DNA of 64,000 nt from Cyclobacteriaceae bacterium (GCA_028284125.1 JANQSI010000004.1:1-64000); one strand, 5' to 3'. Shown: positions 41,553-51,923, numbered from the stretch's first letter. Made by a program: numbers and translations. Notes: generated by a model from the sequence alone, not told the origin.

Positions 41553-41603
41553 ACCTGCCTTATAAACAGATATATAGTCATCCGTTTCAATAGATAAAAT
41601 TGC

Positions 41604-42581
41604 TTATATCCCCTGCAAAGATCTTTGATATTCCCTTGGGCTGGAAGAAGTCTCTTTTTTGAAGGCGGCATAGAAAGCAGAAGGAGTATTAAAGCCCACT
41701 TCGTAAGCAATTCCTTCCACTTTGGTGTAAGTGTTTTGCTCAATTTCCAGCCGACGTTTTACTTCTTCAATTCGAAGCGAATTCACCACTTCTGGGAAGT
41801 TTCGATTGTAGTGTTTTTTCACTGCCTTGGAAACGCGATAGACAGGCTCATCCAGGTGTTGTGCAAACTGAGTGAGGTTCAAAGCAGTACGCTGATACAT
41901 TTGTTCCTCTTCCAGGCATTTGACCACCCGATCAATGAGATCGGGCTGAATATCGTAAGACAATTTTTTCTGAAAGACTGCAGGATTTTTAAGCATCCGG
42001 AAAATCAATACATAAGTAGCAAGTGCCGCCACTGCTGCACCATACGCATAGTTTAGGATCGTGTCAGAAATCAACTGATAGGCAAGTGCTCCCCATATGA
42101 TTGTAAGACTAGCTAATAGCCATTGATTCCAATTCTTGTGTGGTCCATTTCCTGAAAAAGAAAAATACCAACAGGTGATCAAATAGATCAAGAAGACCGC
42201 AGTTCCAATCATGTATGCGAGATAGGGAGCAACTAAACCAAAGATGATTCCGATGAATCCAACCAGGGGAATAATTCCATGAAAAATATCTGATTTTTTA
42301 AATCCCTCTCTAGATTCATTTGATAGCCCTTCATAAATCCAGAGAAGTGGTCCAATGCTTGACAACCCTAAGAAACCAATAGAGGTTCCAAACAAAGACA
42401 TATCCGGGAATAGATAATAGAAGATCGATTTTCCAACCCTAAGAGCGATGGCTAAGAAAAGAAAACCAAGTGTCCGTTGGATCAACTTTGAGTTGTTGAC
42501 GAAAAAGAAATAGCCAGCCACAAAAACACACGCTGCAACAGCGATTCCGGAAAAAAGCGCGAGTAGGATAAAAGTTTCCAT
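41604..42581 (-). CDS. AraC-family regulator with multi-pass membrane N-terminus
   Basis: C-terminal HTH: EEVKRRLEIEQNTYTKVEGIAYEVGFNTPSAFYAAFKKETSSSPREYQRSL; hydrophobic N-terminal half. Confidence 0.93.
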   Translation of the reverse strand: METFILLALFSGIAVAACVFVAGYFFFVNNSKLIQRTLGFLFLAIALRVGKSIFYYLFPDMSLFGTSIGFLGLSSIGPLLWIYEGLSNESREGFKKSDIFHGIIPLVGFIGIIFGLVAPYLAYMIGTAVFLIYLITCWYFSFSGNGPHKNWNQWLLASLTIIWGALAYQLISDTILNYAYGAAVAALATYVLIFRMLKNPAVFQKKLSYDIQPDLIDRVVKCLEEEQMYQRTALNLTQFAQHLDEPVYRVSKAVKKHYNRNFPEVVNSLRIEEVKRRLEIEQNTYTKVEGIAYEVGFNTPSAFYAAFKKETSSSPREYQRSLQGI

Positions 42582-42657
42582 TTTTTCGTCTCCTGATTTC
42601 AGTAATCAGGAATTTATGAAATAGCTACTTAAAGATTATTGTCTTAAAAAACGAAAT

Positions 42658-43734
42658 ATGAGAAAATTGTTTTCATTAATTGCGATAGGAGTGGTGCCGC
42701 TTGCTTGTACGGCGCAATTTCATACGGTCAAGATTCCCACTCCAAGTGTCAAAGTGGTGGAAACCCAGCGTTTGGGTATTACGGATATCACTGTCGATTA
42801 TCATAGTCCAGCCGTAAGGGGCCGTGATGTTTGGAAAGACGTAGTTGGCTCCTACAGCGATCCAAATCTGGCATGGAGAGCTGGAGCGAATATCAATACT
42901 CGGATTAGTTTCACTACTGATGTGATGATAGAAGGCCAACCGTTGAAAGCAGGAAGTTATGGGTTTCACATCGATACCAGTGAAGACGGACCCTGGACGT
43001 TGATGTTTGCCCATCACGATAATCAATGGGGCAGTTATTACCTGGACAGAGAAAATCACGTGGCGCTTAAAGTGGATGTGACACCTGTTTCAACCACTTT
43101 TTCAGAGCAATTGGATTATCGCTTTATTGATCGAACAGATAGCACGGTAGTTGTCGCGTTGGAATGGGCTGAAAAACGAATTCCTTTTACCGTTTCCGTT
43201 GATTTGGTAGAGACTGTGCTTAGCAACTTCAGATATGAGCTTTTGGGTATAAACACCTATCGATGGGAAGCCTGGAATGATGCAGCAAGATGGTGTTACG
43301 ACAGAAACATTAACCTTGAAGAGGCGCTGGAATGGGCCAATCGGTCAATTAATGGTGGATATACTGGATTTGCCGCAAACAAGAATTTTGACAATCTCTC
43401 TACAAAAGCCAGGATATTGTTGGCTTTAAACAGGGAAGATGAACTACAAGGTACTGTTCAAGAAATGTATGGATTCATGAATAATATAAGCTCGGTTTAC
43501 TTCTTCGGGCAGTTTCTAATTCAGAATGATCGAGCAGCTTTTGCTGAAGCTCTTTACACCGAAGGCACTGAAGAATTCGGAAAAGATAACTGGGTCATGA
43601 ACCTAGGTTTGGGACAAGCCCAATTTGCTAACGGCCAGCAAAAAGAAGGCCTGAAAACTGCGGAAAAAGCATTATCAATGGCGCCAGAAAGAAATAGAGG
43701 CTTTGTAGAATCAGCTATTGCACGTATGAAGTAG
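42658..43734 (+). CDS. DUF2911-domain protein
   Basis: ITDITVDYHSPAVRGRDVWKDVVGSY...WRAGANINTRISFTTDVMIEGQPLKAGSYGFHIDTSEDGPWTLMF. Confidence 0.9.
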   Translation: MRKLFSLIAIGVVPLACTAQFHTVKIPTPSVKVVETQRLGITDITVDYHSPAVRGRDVWKDVVGSYSDPNLAWRAGANINTRISFTTDVMIEGQPLKAGSYGFHIDTSEDGPWTLMFAHHDNQWGSYYLDRENHVALKVDVTPVSTTFSEQLDYRFIDRTDSTVVVALEWAEKRIPFTVSVDLVETVLSNFRYELLGINTYRWEAWNDAARWCYDRNINLEEALEWANRSINGGYTGFAANKNFDNLSTKARILLALNREDELQGTVQEMYGFMNNISSVYFFGQFLIQNDRAAFAEALYTEGTEEFGKDNWVMNLGLGQAQFANGQQKEGLKTAEKALSMAPERNRGFVESAIARMK

Positions 43735-43764
43735 TGTGAAGTTTGATTTAAATTTCGTTAGGTG

Positions 43765-43793
43765 GAAAGGGGCTCGTTGCCCCTTTCTTTTTT
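43765..43793 (+). terminator. Rho-independent terminator after DUF2911 gene
   Basis: GAAAGGGGC-TCGTT-GCCCCTTTC followed by TTTTTT. Confidence 0.88.
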
Positions 43794-44018
43794 GCTAAAA
43801 AATATCTTTGAACTTACCTGATCAACAATTCGTTTATACCGAGTTGTGGAGTAAGCTATCATCGGCTTGGACCGTGTTACAGACTGAAATATCTGGCATA
43901 AGATGCCCGATTCGTGTATTTGTGAGTTATTAAATAATTCAAAGAATACATGTGAACTTTTTAGGAAATTATAGATATTTAGCTGCTCACTCAAGAAATT
44001 TCAACCAGCAATTACCAC

Positions 44019-46007
44019 ATGAGTGTTAGAAGAACCGTCTATGCAGCCGCAATTGTGGGGCTATGTTTTGCTGGGTCTCATTTAATGGCCCAAGGAGTAA
44101 AATATAGCTATAAAGTTGCTGAAGGCTATTTTTTTCGAGAAGATCCTCACCAAGCGTTACCTATCTACCGACGGATTGCTTCTTCAAAACCCAATTACAA
44201 AGACGTCAAATACAAAATTGAGCTCTGCATTTTACTCGCAGGCGATACTAAAAGACCATTAGATGCAATTATTGCATTCAGAGACTCAGATGGAAAAAGT
44301 GATAAATTTTATTACTACTGGCTTGGCAAGATTTTGGACTACCGATATCGATTCGAAGAAGCGATTTTGGCCTGGCAACAATTCTTGGAAATTGATGTGT
44401 ATAAAAGCCCTGAAATAATTAAGGAAACTGAATTTTTCATTCAAAACACCAGGAATAAAATCGAGATAGCCAGAGGCGAAAGTAGATTCCAGGTTGTGAA
44501 ATTGAGTGATGTCATCAACTCAGATAAACCTGAATTAACCCCAACCTACATCCCAAAGACCAATCAGCTTTTGTTTGCCTCAGCTAAGGAGAGTAGTGAT
44601 GAAACAATCCTGAGCATATATGGAATCGAGCGGTTGGAAAATCGCTGGGGCACATTGACGCAACATTCTCCATTGGGTGAGTTTTATGATAACACCGTCA
44701 ATCTTATGTTGGTTGATGAAGACGGAAAACTCTTCATGTATTACAACCATCGCGGTGGGGATTTATACTACAGCGAAACAACCGATGAAAGTTGGACAGT
44801 GCCGGTTGAGTTTGATAGCAGGATCACGACTACCCATTTAGGCTCGCATTTTTACATCAATGAGCATGAAGATCGCATTGTGTTTTCTACAGATAAGCAC
44901 TTCAAGAAAAACGGGTTAGATATATACGAGTCCTATAAAAGCGTGGAAACTGGAAAATGGAGTAAACCTGCTCCGTTTACTTCCATCATAAATACTGAAC
45001 TGGATGAAGACAGTCCATTTCTCACTAAGGATGAGAAAACGTTGTATTTCAGTTCCACCGGGCATAATACGATTGGCGGATACGATGTTTTTAGGTCTGA
45101 ATTCAATGAGACAACCAACACATGGTCCGAGCCAGTAAATATTGGATATCCTATCAACACAGCTGATGATGAAATTCAATTCAAGATCTCTGATGAAGGC
45201 AACGAAGGCTTCTTTAGTTCCAATCGATTGAAACCTGTTCATGACTATGACATTTACATGTTCTATGAGCCGGATTGGACAAAAGTGGAGGGAAAAGTTT
45301 ATGATATGGCCTCCAATGAAGCTTTAAAGAATGGAGAAATAGCATTTTCAAGTACCTGGCTAGGAGAGGAAAAATTTGTGGCTGAAACTGATTCTGCTGG
45401 AAACTATAAAATACGAGTTGACGCTGGAAGAAATTATGTGATAGGGATTTCAGAAGGCGAGGAAGTGATTCATCAAGATGAATTTGAAGTGATCGCAACC
45501 GAAACCCCAACGGTCCATATCAAGAATTTCTATCTCAATATGGCTCGTAGCGAGGGAGCTACTTCACTGGCACAAGAAATAAGTTCTGACGATCCTAATA
45601 GATACTCTAGCTATGAAAAACCATCTACCGAATTATCTAACCTCAGCAGCAAGTACAGGACTGCTTCCAAAGCAATTCTCAACAACATTTATTTCGATTT
45701 TGGGACGAGTCAGTTGAGGCCAGAATCAAACGAAGTGTTACGAGAACTATTTAATGTGCTTTCCACTAATCCTCAATTGAGAGTTGAAATTGCAGGACAC
45801 ACGGATAGTGTTGGTCCGAAAGACGTCAACCAGTGGCTTTCTGAGAATCGTGCAAAATCTGTCAAGAAAGTGATGGTTAATCTTGGCATCCCAGACAATC
45901 GGATGGTAGCTACAGGCTATGGTGAATCCAAACCTTTCGCCACGAATGACAATGAGGAGGAGGGAAGGGAACTCAACCGAAGAATTGAGGTTCTTGTCAT
46001 TCAATAG
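44019..46007 (+). CDS. OmpA-family protein with TPR and PD40/WD40-like propeller (T9SS-associated PorE-like architecture)
   Basis: PD40-type segments (TPTYIPKTNQLLFASAK; DSPFLTKDEKTLYFSSTGHNTIGGYDVF), carboxypeptidase-regulatory-like segment, C-terminal OmpA IYFDFGTSQLRPESNEVL...VEIAGHTDSVG...LNRRIEV. Confidence 0.9.
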   Translation: MSVRRTVYAAAIVGLCFAGSHLMAQGVKYSYKVAEGYFFREDPHQALPIYRRIASSKPNYKDVKYKIELCILLAGDTKRPLDAIIAFRDSDGKSDKFYYYWLGKILDYRYRFEEAILAWQQFLEIDVYKSPEIIKETEFFIQNTRNKIEIARGESRFQVVKLSDVINSDKPELTPTYIPKTNQLLFASAKESSDETILSIYGIERLENRWGTLTQHSPLGEFYDNTVNLMLVDEDGKLFMYYNHRGGDLYYSETTDESWTVPVEFDSRITTTHLGSHFYINEHEDRIVFSTDKHFKKNGLDIYESYKSVETGKWSKPAPFTSIINTELDEDSPFLTKDEKTLYFSSTGHNTIGGYDVFRSEFNETTNTWSEPVNIGYPINTADDEIQFKISDEGNEGFFSSNRLKPVHDYDIYMFYEPDWTKVEGKVYDMASNEALKNGEIAFSSTWLGEEKFVAETDSAGNYKIRVDAGRNYVIGISEGEEVIHQDEFEVIATETPTVHIKNFYLNMARSEGATSLAQEISSDDPNRYSSYEKPSTELSNLSSKYRTASKAILNNIYFDFGTSQLRPESNEVLRELFNVLSTNPQLRVEIAGHTDSVGPKDVNQWLSENRAKSVKKVMVNLGIPDNRMVATGYGESKPFATNDNEEEGRELNRRIEVLVIQ

Positions 46008-46149
46008 CGTTCCTATCAATTTCACTTGCCGGATTTTTAACTACGTTTCAAATAATTTCCTATAGCACTTCGAAATTTCCATTAAGGAAGAATGTCGTCT
46101 CGATTTTAGTTACGCCTTCATTTGTGCAATCACAATTTAACATGAGCGC

Positions 46150-46296
46150 ATGGATGAAAAGGACATACACTACCTGATCAACTTGGGGAAAACCTTTAAC
46201 CAGATTCCTTTTAGGAATTTAGCCTGGTTGAATCTTCCAACTCCACGATCCAATTATCAAGAAAAAAGTAATGAGTGCAATTCAACCATTATTTAA
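46150..46296 (+). CDS. Possible 48-aa small ORF or gene remnant
   Basis: ATG...TAA encoding MDEKDIHYLINLGKTFNQIPFRNLAWLNLPTPRSNYQEKSNECNSTII in an otherwise empty ~400-bp gap; below the ORF track size cut. Confidence 0.2.
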   Translation: MDEKDIHYLINLGKTFNQIPFRNLAWLNLPTPRSNYQEKSNECNSTII

Positions 46297-46413
46297 TAGC
46301 AGTTCAGTAGCAATCACTGATTTGCAGGCAATCATCGTCTCTTTCCTCTGTCCCTACTCCTAAGACTCAATTATTGATTGAGTGAATCAATCGCAAAACA
46401 AAAAGGACTGAAT

Positions 46414-47355
46414 ATGATAAATTTTAGCGCATTCGAAGGGATGAAATACATCTATCCCTTTCTCATTATTTTCATGATCGTTGAGTTTCTTGTAGCCAGG
46501 GAAAACTACGAGATCAAAGATGTATTGGCTGGTTTTGGAATAGCCATTGGCTCCAGCATCATTGCTTCCTTCACAAAGGTGATTGCAGTAGTTGTTGTGT
46601 TTCAATGGTTTTTTGATGTCCTTGAACCAATAAGGTCAGAATACTTAGGTTACTCATCGATTGGATTTGCCTGGTGGGCTTGGGTTTTAGCGATTATTTC
46701 AGATGATTTCAATTATTATTGGCATCACCGCATAAGTCACACCGTTCGGATTTTATGGGCCTGTCATGTTCCACATCATTCATCCAAACACTTCAACCTG
46801 TCGGTGAGTATCCGTAATGGATGGTTCGTCACTTTTTATAAACCAATTTTCTGGCTATGGATGGCCTGTGTAGGTTTCGAGCCTATAATGATTGGTTCAG
46901 CATTGATCATAAGTTCCGTTTACCAATACTTTTTACATACCAAATTATTGGGCTCTTATGGACCGTTCGGATGGGTTTTCAATAATCCGCAGGCGCATGA
47001 AGTACATCATTCCAGCAACAAGGAATACCTGGATAAAAATCACGGCGGAATTCTCTTGATTTGGGATCGCCTGTTTGGAACCTATCAAGATTTATTAGAG
47101 GAGGTTTCTCCTAAATATGGAATAACCAAAGACCCGGGGACATTCAATCCTGTTAGGTTGAATACACATGAGTTTGAAGCGATTTACAGTGATGTAAAAA
47201 ATGCAAAATCTTTCAAACATGCCTTGAAATACATATTTGGTCCTCCTGGATGGAGTACGGATCCATCCATGACTGTCAGTCAAACGAACGGGCGAAAATC
47301 CATTGACTTGAGATATCTGTCAGAAAAAATGGAAGAGAGAAAGAAAGCTGTTTGA
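46414..47355 (+). CDS. Sterol desaturase/fatty acid hydroxylase family protein
   Basis: His-box motifs DFNYYWHHRISH, HVPHHSSKHFNLS, EVHHSSNKEYLDKNHGG; ATG at 46414. Confidence 0.93.
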   Translation: MINFSAFEGMKYIYPFLIIFMIVEFLVARENYEIKDVLAGFGIAIGSSIIASFTKVIAVVVVFQWFFDVLEPIRSEYLGYSSIGFAWWAWVLAIISDDFNYYWHHRISHTVRILWACHVPHHSSKHFNLSVSIRNGWFVTFYKPIFWLWMACVGFEPIMIGSALIISSVYQYFLHTKLLGSYGPFGWVFNNPQAHEVHHSSNKEYLDKNHGGILLIWDRLFGTYQDLLEEVSPKYGITKDPGTFNPVRLNTHEFEAIYSDVKNAKSFKHALKYIFGPPGWSTDPSMTVSQTNGRKSIDLRYLSEKMEERKKAV

Positions 47356-47356
47356 T

Positions 47357-47794
47357 TTATGAATTGCAGTTGGCAACAATTTTCTTGAGGCGTTTATCTA
47401 GAGTAGTGATCTCTTTTTCAGAAAGTCCTTCAAGGGCAACTTTTCTGTTGCTGAGAATAAGCGGTTGAAGCTTCTTAACCGCTTTCTTCCCTTTGGCCAG
47501 GATTTTTAAATGAGACCTTCTTCTGTCCTCTTTGTTTTCTTCCCTTTTGAGGTATCCGTTTTTTTCCATCAAATCAATCATTCGGGTAAGAGAAGCATAA
47601 TCTTTGAAGATGAGTTCGGCGACTTCAATTTGAAGCAGTTTTGGATTTTCAGATATAATAATCAACACCATCGCCTGATCTAAGGAGAGATCAGAAAGTA
47701 GTTCTTTGATCTTTTTTTGGGCAAACTTTCGGTACTCCTTTATGGTCTGCTCAATGGTGTAGAATATGGTTTCGGTAGGACTATCGAATCGCAT
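47357..47794 (-). CDS. MarR-family transcriptional regulator
   Basis: LSLDQAMVLIIISENPKLLQIEVAELIFKDYASLTRMIDLMEKNGYLKREENKEDRRRSHLKILAKGKKAV. Confidence 0.93.
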   Translation of the reverse strand: MRFDSPTETIFYTIEQTIKEYRKFAQKKIKELLSDLSLDQAMVLIIISENPKLLQIEVAELIFKDYASLTRMIDLMEKNGYLKREENKEDRRRSHLKILAKGKKAVKKLQPLILSNRKVALEGLSEKEITTLDKRLKKIVANCNS

Positions 47795-47835
47795 ACTGTA
47801 AAATAGATTACTTAAATCTATTCATAATTCCTTTT

Positions 47836-48579
47836 CTATTCTTCGAAGCGTTTCTCGTAAAGTTTGTGCTTACGCATTGCGTCCGCTAATTCTTTATCGG
47901 TCATATAGTACTTGTCCATGAAAATCTGGCCATATCGCTCATACATATCGACGCAACATGGATCATAGCGAACGTACCAGGCATATTGATAAATCTGACT
48001 TCCGAGACCATGGTATACGGGCATCAAATCTGTGCTACGTTCGTGCGTAGCTCTGAAATCATCATCAATGGCATACATTAAACCCCATTTTGCGATTTGG
48101 AGGGTCGTGAGTTGATGGTAATAAACAGTATGCCCAAGCTCATGTGCGAGAATTCCGACTTGAGCATCAAATGGGAGTGAATACAAAAGGATTTCATCAA
48201 ACGGAGTATTGGTGGCGTTGTTTAAATAAATGATGTATTTGCGATTCTTACCTTTTCCAAATAAGGTCGGAATATCGAAGTTGGCTTCCATTGGTGCTCC
48301 GGAAGGAATGAGTTTCATATCGATAGCAACATCTTTCAATTGTGGATATGCAGAATAAGCCAACAAGGCGGCCAATTCAAACCCTTCAGGAAGACCTTTG
48401 TTACTTCCGACCACTTCTTTCAGGCTATCAATATCAAACGATTGTGTTACTAATGAATCTGGAAATAAGAATACATTTTCCTGCGGGTCATACTGAATAG
48501 GGTCGACATCTTGGACAAGAATGGCAATGACAAGTAGAACGATTGCTGCAAGAAATCCTAGTGATATCTTCTTGATCAA
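47836..48579 (-). CDS. Hypothetical protein with HExxH-like motif (putative membrane-anchored metallopeptidase)
   Basis: N-terminal hydrophobic anchor; QVGILAHELGHTVYYHQ. Confidence 0.6.
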   Translation of the reverse strand: MIKKISLGFLAAIVLLVIAILVQDVDPIQYDPQENVFLFPDSLVTQSFDIDSLKEVVGSNKGLPEGFELAALLAYSAYPQLKDVAIDMKLIPSGAPMEANFDIPTLFGKGKNRKYIIYLNNATNTPFDEILLYSLPFDAQVGILAHELGHTVYYHQLTTLQIAKWGLMYAIDDDFRATHERSTDLMPVYHGLGSQIYQYAWYVRYDPCCVDMYERYGQIFMDKYYMTDKELADAMRKHKLYEKRFEE

Positions 48580-48628
48580 TTTGAATTTTTTATGGTTTAC
48601 GACTTGATTTCACTGAAGTTAAATTCCT

Positions 48629-49957
48629 TCAAAAAGATTTTTCTAACCGCTTCCAAATTTCATCTAACCAATCTTCATGTTCTGGCTTAAGCAAACATGA
48701 CCGGAGACAAGTCAAGTAGTCCGTGTTGATTTCAAAATCTACATTTTTAAAAAGCTTCGTTGGGTATTTGTAAAGGGATAAATACAAACTGTTTTCTTCC
48801 GCTTTTTCAAAAATCAAATTTGCCTTTTCACTCATCGATTGTGTTTCATCACCATATGCTGCATAAACTACAATGTCTGTTTCTGGCTTCATTAAAGGAA
48901 ACAGCTGATCACTGGCTTCCAGCTTTTCATGAAATTTCAATGCGGCATTTCTGGATTGAGTCAGGTCTTTGCTGAACTGGCCACCCTTTACAGGTGGTAG
49001 CATTTGATGTGTTGCCCATAAGCCGACTGCTGAGGCTCCGGCTCGAGAACATTCTAAGCTTATTTCTCCCAGGTGAAGTTCATCGGAGGTATAGTAGGTA
49101 TAAGGAGAATCATGAAGATAGTATTGAGCGACTGAAGGATCTTTGAAAAGAATACATCCACATCCGTAGGGTTGAAGGCCTTGCTTGTGTGGATCGACTA
49201 CAATGCTATCGACCTGATTTAGTAAAGCGAATTTTTTTGCTGTTGCTTCTTCAAGATTTTCTACTAGCCCAAAATAACCTCCGTAGGCGGCATCCGCATG
49301 AATTCTAAAATCATATTGCTTTTGGAGTTCCAATAATTTATCCAATGGGTCAACCGCACCAGTTCCTGTTGTTCCCATCGTACAAACCACCGTCCCTACA
49401 TTTCCATTCTTCAGTTTTTCTTCGAGATCATTGAGATCCATTCGAGAGAATTGGTCTGTTTTCACTTTTTCGAAATTGAGCTGCAAAACCCCGGAAATTC
49501 TTTCGTGTGTGTAGTGCGACTGATCGGATGCGATAATCAACTTTTCAGGATGAACTTGACCAGCAACCCAAAGTCCTTCGAGATTTGCCATGGTTCCACC
49601 TCCCGTCAGATGTCCGAGGTGTTCCTTATAACCAAACATTTTGGCGAGATCAGTGACTACTTCCTTCTCCATGGGTGAACTGGCTTTGCTGCCGTCCATC
49701 GCATGATTGTTGGGATTAATCCACATGGCTAGCATGTAGGCTGCCCGGGCAATTGGATGTGGCGGCTTCAGCATTTGACCTGCAAAAAGTGGATGGAAAT
49801 AGGGGTAGTTGTTTTGCATTTTATCAGCAACTTCCATCATTACGCGCTCCATTTTTTCATAATCAAACTCAACATCCACAGAAGGGAGGTCAAATCCACT
49901 TTCCAACTTGTCTATTGCCTTTTGAAGAAGCTTGATCGAGTTTTTCTCTAGAATCAT
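48629..49957 (-). CDS. Group II pyridoxal-dependent decarboxylase
   Basis: GTTGTGAVDPLDKLLELQKQYDFRIHADAAYGGYF and SIVVDPHKQGLQPYGCGCILFKD (PLP Lys). Confidence 0.92.
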   Translation of the reverse strand: MILEKNSIKLLQKAIDKLESGFDLPSVDVEFDYEKMERVMMEVADKMQNNYPYFHPLFAGQMLKPPHPIARAAYMLAMWINPNNHAMDGSKASSPMEKEVVTDLAKMFGYKEHLGHLTGGGTMANLEGLWVAGQVHPEKLIIASDQSHYTHERISGVLQLNFEKVKTDQFSRMDLNDLEEKLKNGNVGTVVCTMGTTGTGAVDPLDKLLELQKQYDFRIHADAAYGGYFGLVENLEEATAKKFALLNQVDSIVVDPHKQGLQPYGCGCILFKDPSVAQYYLHDSPYTYYTSDELHLGEISLECSRAGASAVGLWATHQMLPPVKGGQFSKDLTQSRNAALKFHEKLEASDQLFPLMKPETDIVVYAAYGDETQSMSEKANLIFEKAEENSLYLSLYKYPTKLFKNVDFEINTDYLTCLRSCLLKPEHEDWLDEIWKRLEKSF

Positions 49958-50077
49958 TAGCGGAAGAATTAATTAATCGAAAAATTAATGGGATTTATCT
50001 CAAAATTGACTGGTTGATCGAATTGTATTTAAGGGATCACCATTTTTTCGTTACTTAAACATGTAAACCATGCCACA

Positions 50078-50479
50078 ATGGAATCATTCAATCAGGATTT
50101 ACATGATTTAGTTGAGATAAAAACTTTTGAAACCAAGCTTTCACAAGAACCAGAACATCATTCGCTTGCACTGAAAGTATTGGACAAGAAGGTCGATCAT
50201 TTCAATGAAAAGTATGACTTTTCTATGCAGAACATCATGTTTGAAATCTATGATGAATTATGTCCTGATGACGAGATTAAACCAATCAAGGAATATTTGG
50301 CCAGTCACTACGTCTTGTCATCAGGAAAATTCGATGCTCCACTAGATGAAGGTGTCGTTGTAAATCTTGATGATTTTTCATTCAAAAAAGGGCGACTGGT
50401 CCTTTTACCTGATCCCGCCAGGATTGTTCTTCAAAATCCTGAAACAAACCATAGGGAGATTGTCTGGCAGGCCGCATAA
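50078..50479 (+). CDS. Hypothetical protein, 133 aa
   Basis: Intact ORF with codon usage like neighbours; no family recognised. Confidence 0.5.
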   Translation: MESFNQDLHDLVEIKTFETKLSQEPEHHSLALKVLDKKVDHFNEKYDFSMQNIMFEIYDELCPDDEIKPIKEYLASHYVLSSGKFDAPLDEGVVVNLDDFSFKKGRLVLLPDPARIVLQNPETNHREIVWQAA

Positions 50480-50480
50480 G

Positions 50481-51038
50481 CTAGAACCATTCGACTTTTT
50501 CTTCGATAGGTCCTTTTTCCATGATTCGATCGTTTGATTCGCAATATCCCAGGTAGAAAAATCCCAAGCATTTTTCGTTGGGTTTTAGACTAATCAATTC
50601 TCCAAGATGATCGGCTAACGCTGGTGAACTCCAATAACCGCCAAGTTCGTATTGTCGAAGTGAAATCCAAATGTTTTGAATCGCGCAAGCTACTGAGGCA
50701 ATTTCTTCCCACTCGGGTACTCTTTCATCAGGGTCACGATGCGATACAATTGCCAAGACTGCTCCGGCGCTTGAGAAATTGTTTTTGGTTTTCTCATATT
50801 TGGCTTCAGAGAATTCAGCCGTTGTTTCCTTGTACTTTTCAGCAATAAAATCTCCCAATTTGTTTTTCCCCTCATCTGTAAAAACCTTGAATCGCCAGGG
50901 TTCAGTAAGTCGATGCGTTGGTGCATGATTGGCATTTTCAAGAAGCTCTTCTATGATATTTTTGGGTATTGGCTTATCTATGTATTGACGTGGATAGACA
51001 GATTTGCGGGCACGAATTGTTTCATTTATTTGACTCAC
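50481..51038 (-). CDS. Nitroreductase-family protein
   Basis: INETIRARKSVYPRQYIDKPIPKNIIEELLENANHAPTHRLTEPWRFKVFTDEGKNKL. Confidence 0.93.
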   Translation of the reverse strand: MSQINETIRARKSVYPRQYIDKPIPKNIIEELLENANHAPTHRLTEPWRFKVFTDEGKNKLGDFIAEKYKETTAEFSEAKYEKTKNNFSSAGAVLAIVSHRDPDERVPEWEEIASVACAIQNIWISLRQYELGGYWSSPALADHLGELISLKPNEKCLGFFYLGYCESNDRIMEKGPIEEKVEWF

Positions 51039-51059
51039 TTCTATAATTCAATTTAAATA

Positions 51060-51923
51060 ATGAATAAATCTAAGAACATTTTGATCACCGGTGCATCAAC
51101 TGGAATTGGATATGATCTTGCCAAAATTTTTGTGAAAGGGGGATATACGGTTTTTGGAAGTGTGAGAAGTCAGTCCGATGCTGCGCGATTACGTGAGGAA
51201 CTTGGATCGAATTTCCATTCATTGGTATTCGATGTTACAAATCATATGACGGTGGATGAGGCTGCCGAAAAGTTGAAAGAAAAGGTTGGTGATGAAGGGT
51301 TAGGCGGATTGATCAATAATGCAGGAGTTGCCATTGGCGGACCTTTGATGGATCTTGATATTGAAGATTTTCGGTATCAGTTTGAAGTGAACGTACTTGG
51401 CTTGATTAAAGTCACGCAAGCTTTCTTGCCGCTGTTAGGTGCAAGGGAATCTCATGGTTCGTTACCCGGTAAAATCTTGCAAATCTCTTCTATTGCCGGA
51501 AAGGTTGGTATGCCATTTATGTCGCCATATGCCGGATCTAAACACGCGGTGGAAGGAATATCCCAAAGCTTGCGACGCGAATTACAATTGTACGGAATTG
51601 ATGTGATTGTGATTGGACCTGGCCCGATAAAGACACCGATTTGGAACAAAGGTGTTGGGGAAGGTGCAGACAAGAAATTTGAGCATTCCCCTTTTTATAA
51701 ATCACTGAAAATTTTCCAAACCAAGTTTGTGGCAGGAGCTGTCAAAAAAGCGTGGACCTCTGAAAAGGCGGCAGGAATCATTTTGAACATTTTTGAAAAA
51801 TCCAGTCCAAAAACAAGGTATGGGATCGTTCCACAACGACTGAGAAATTCAATACTTCCGAGACTGCTTCCAGATCGTACTTTGGATAAATTTGTCAAGA
51901 AGAGTCTTAAACTTTATAAATAG
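51060..51923 (+). CDS. SDR-family oxidoreductase
   Basis: NILITGASTGIGYDLAKIFVKGGYTVFGSVR; NNAGVAIGGPL; SPYAGSKHAVEGISQSLRREL. Confidence 0.95.
   Translation: MNKSKNILITGASTGIGYDLAKIFVKGGYTVFGSVRSQSDAARLREELGSNFHSLVFDVTNHMTVDEAAEKLKEKVGDEGLGGLINNAGVAIGGPLMDLDIEDFRYQFEVNVLGLIKVTQAFLPLLGARESHGSLPGKILQISSIAGKVGMPFMSPYAGSKHAVEGISQSLRRELQLYGIDVIVIGPGPIKTPIWNKGVGEGADKKFEHSPFYKSLKIFQTKFVAGAVKKAWTSEKAAGIILNIFEKSSPKTRYGIVPQRLRNSILPRLLPDRTLDKFVKKSLKLYK

Noticed and set aside
32030-41603. A bona fide class of integron with attC sites
   Set aside because: No integrase seen in the window, repeat ends do not match the attC consensus well, and one copy is longer than typical attC sites; retained only as an integron-like hypothesis.
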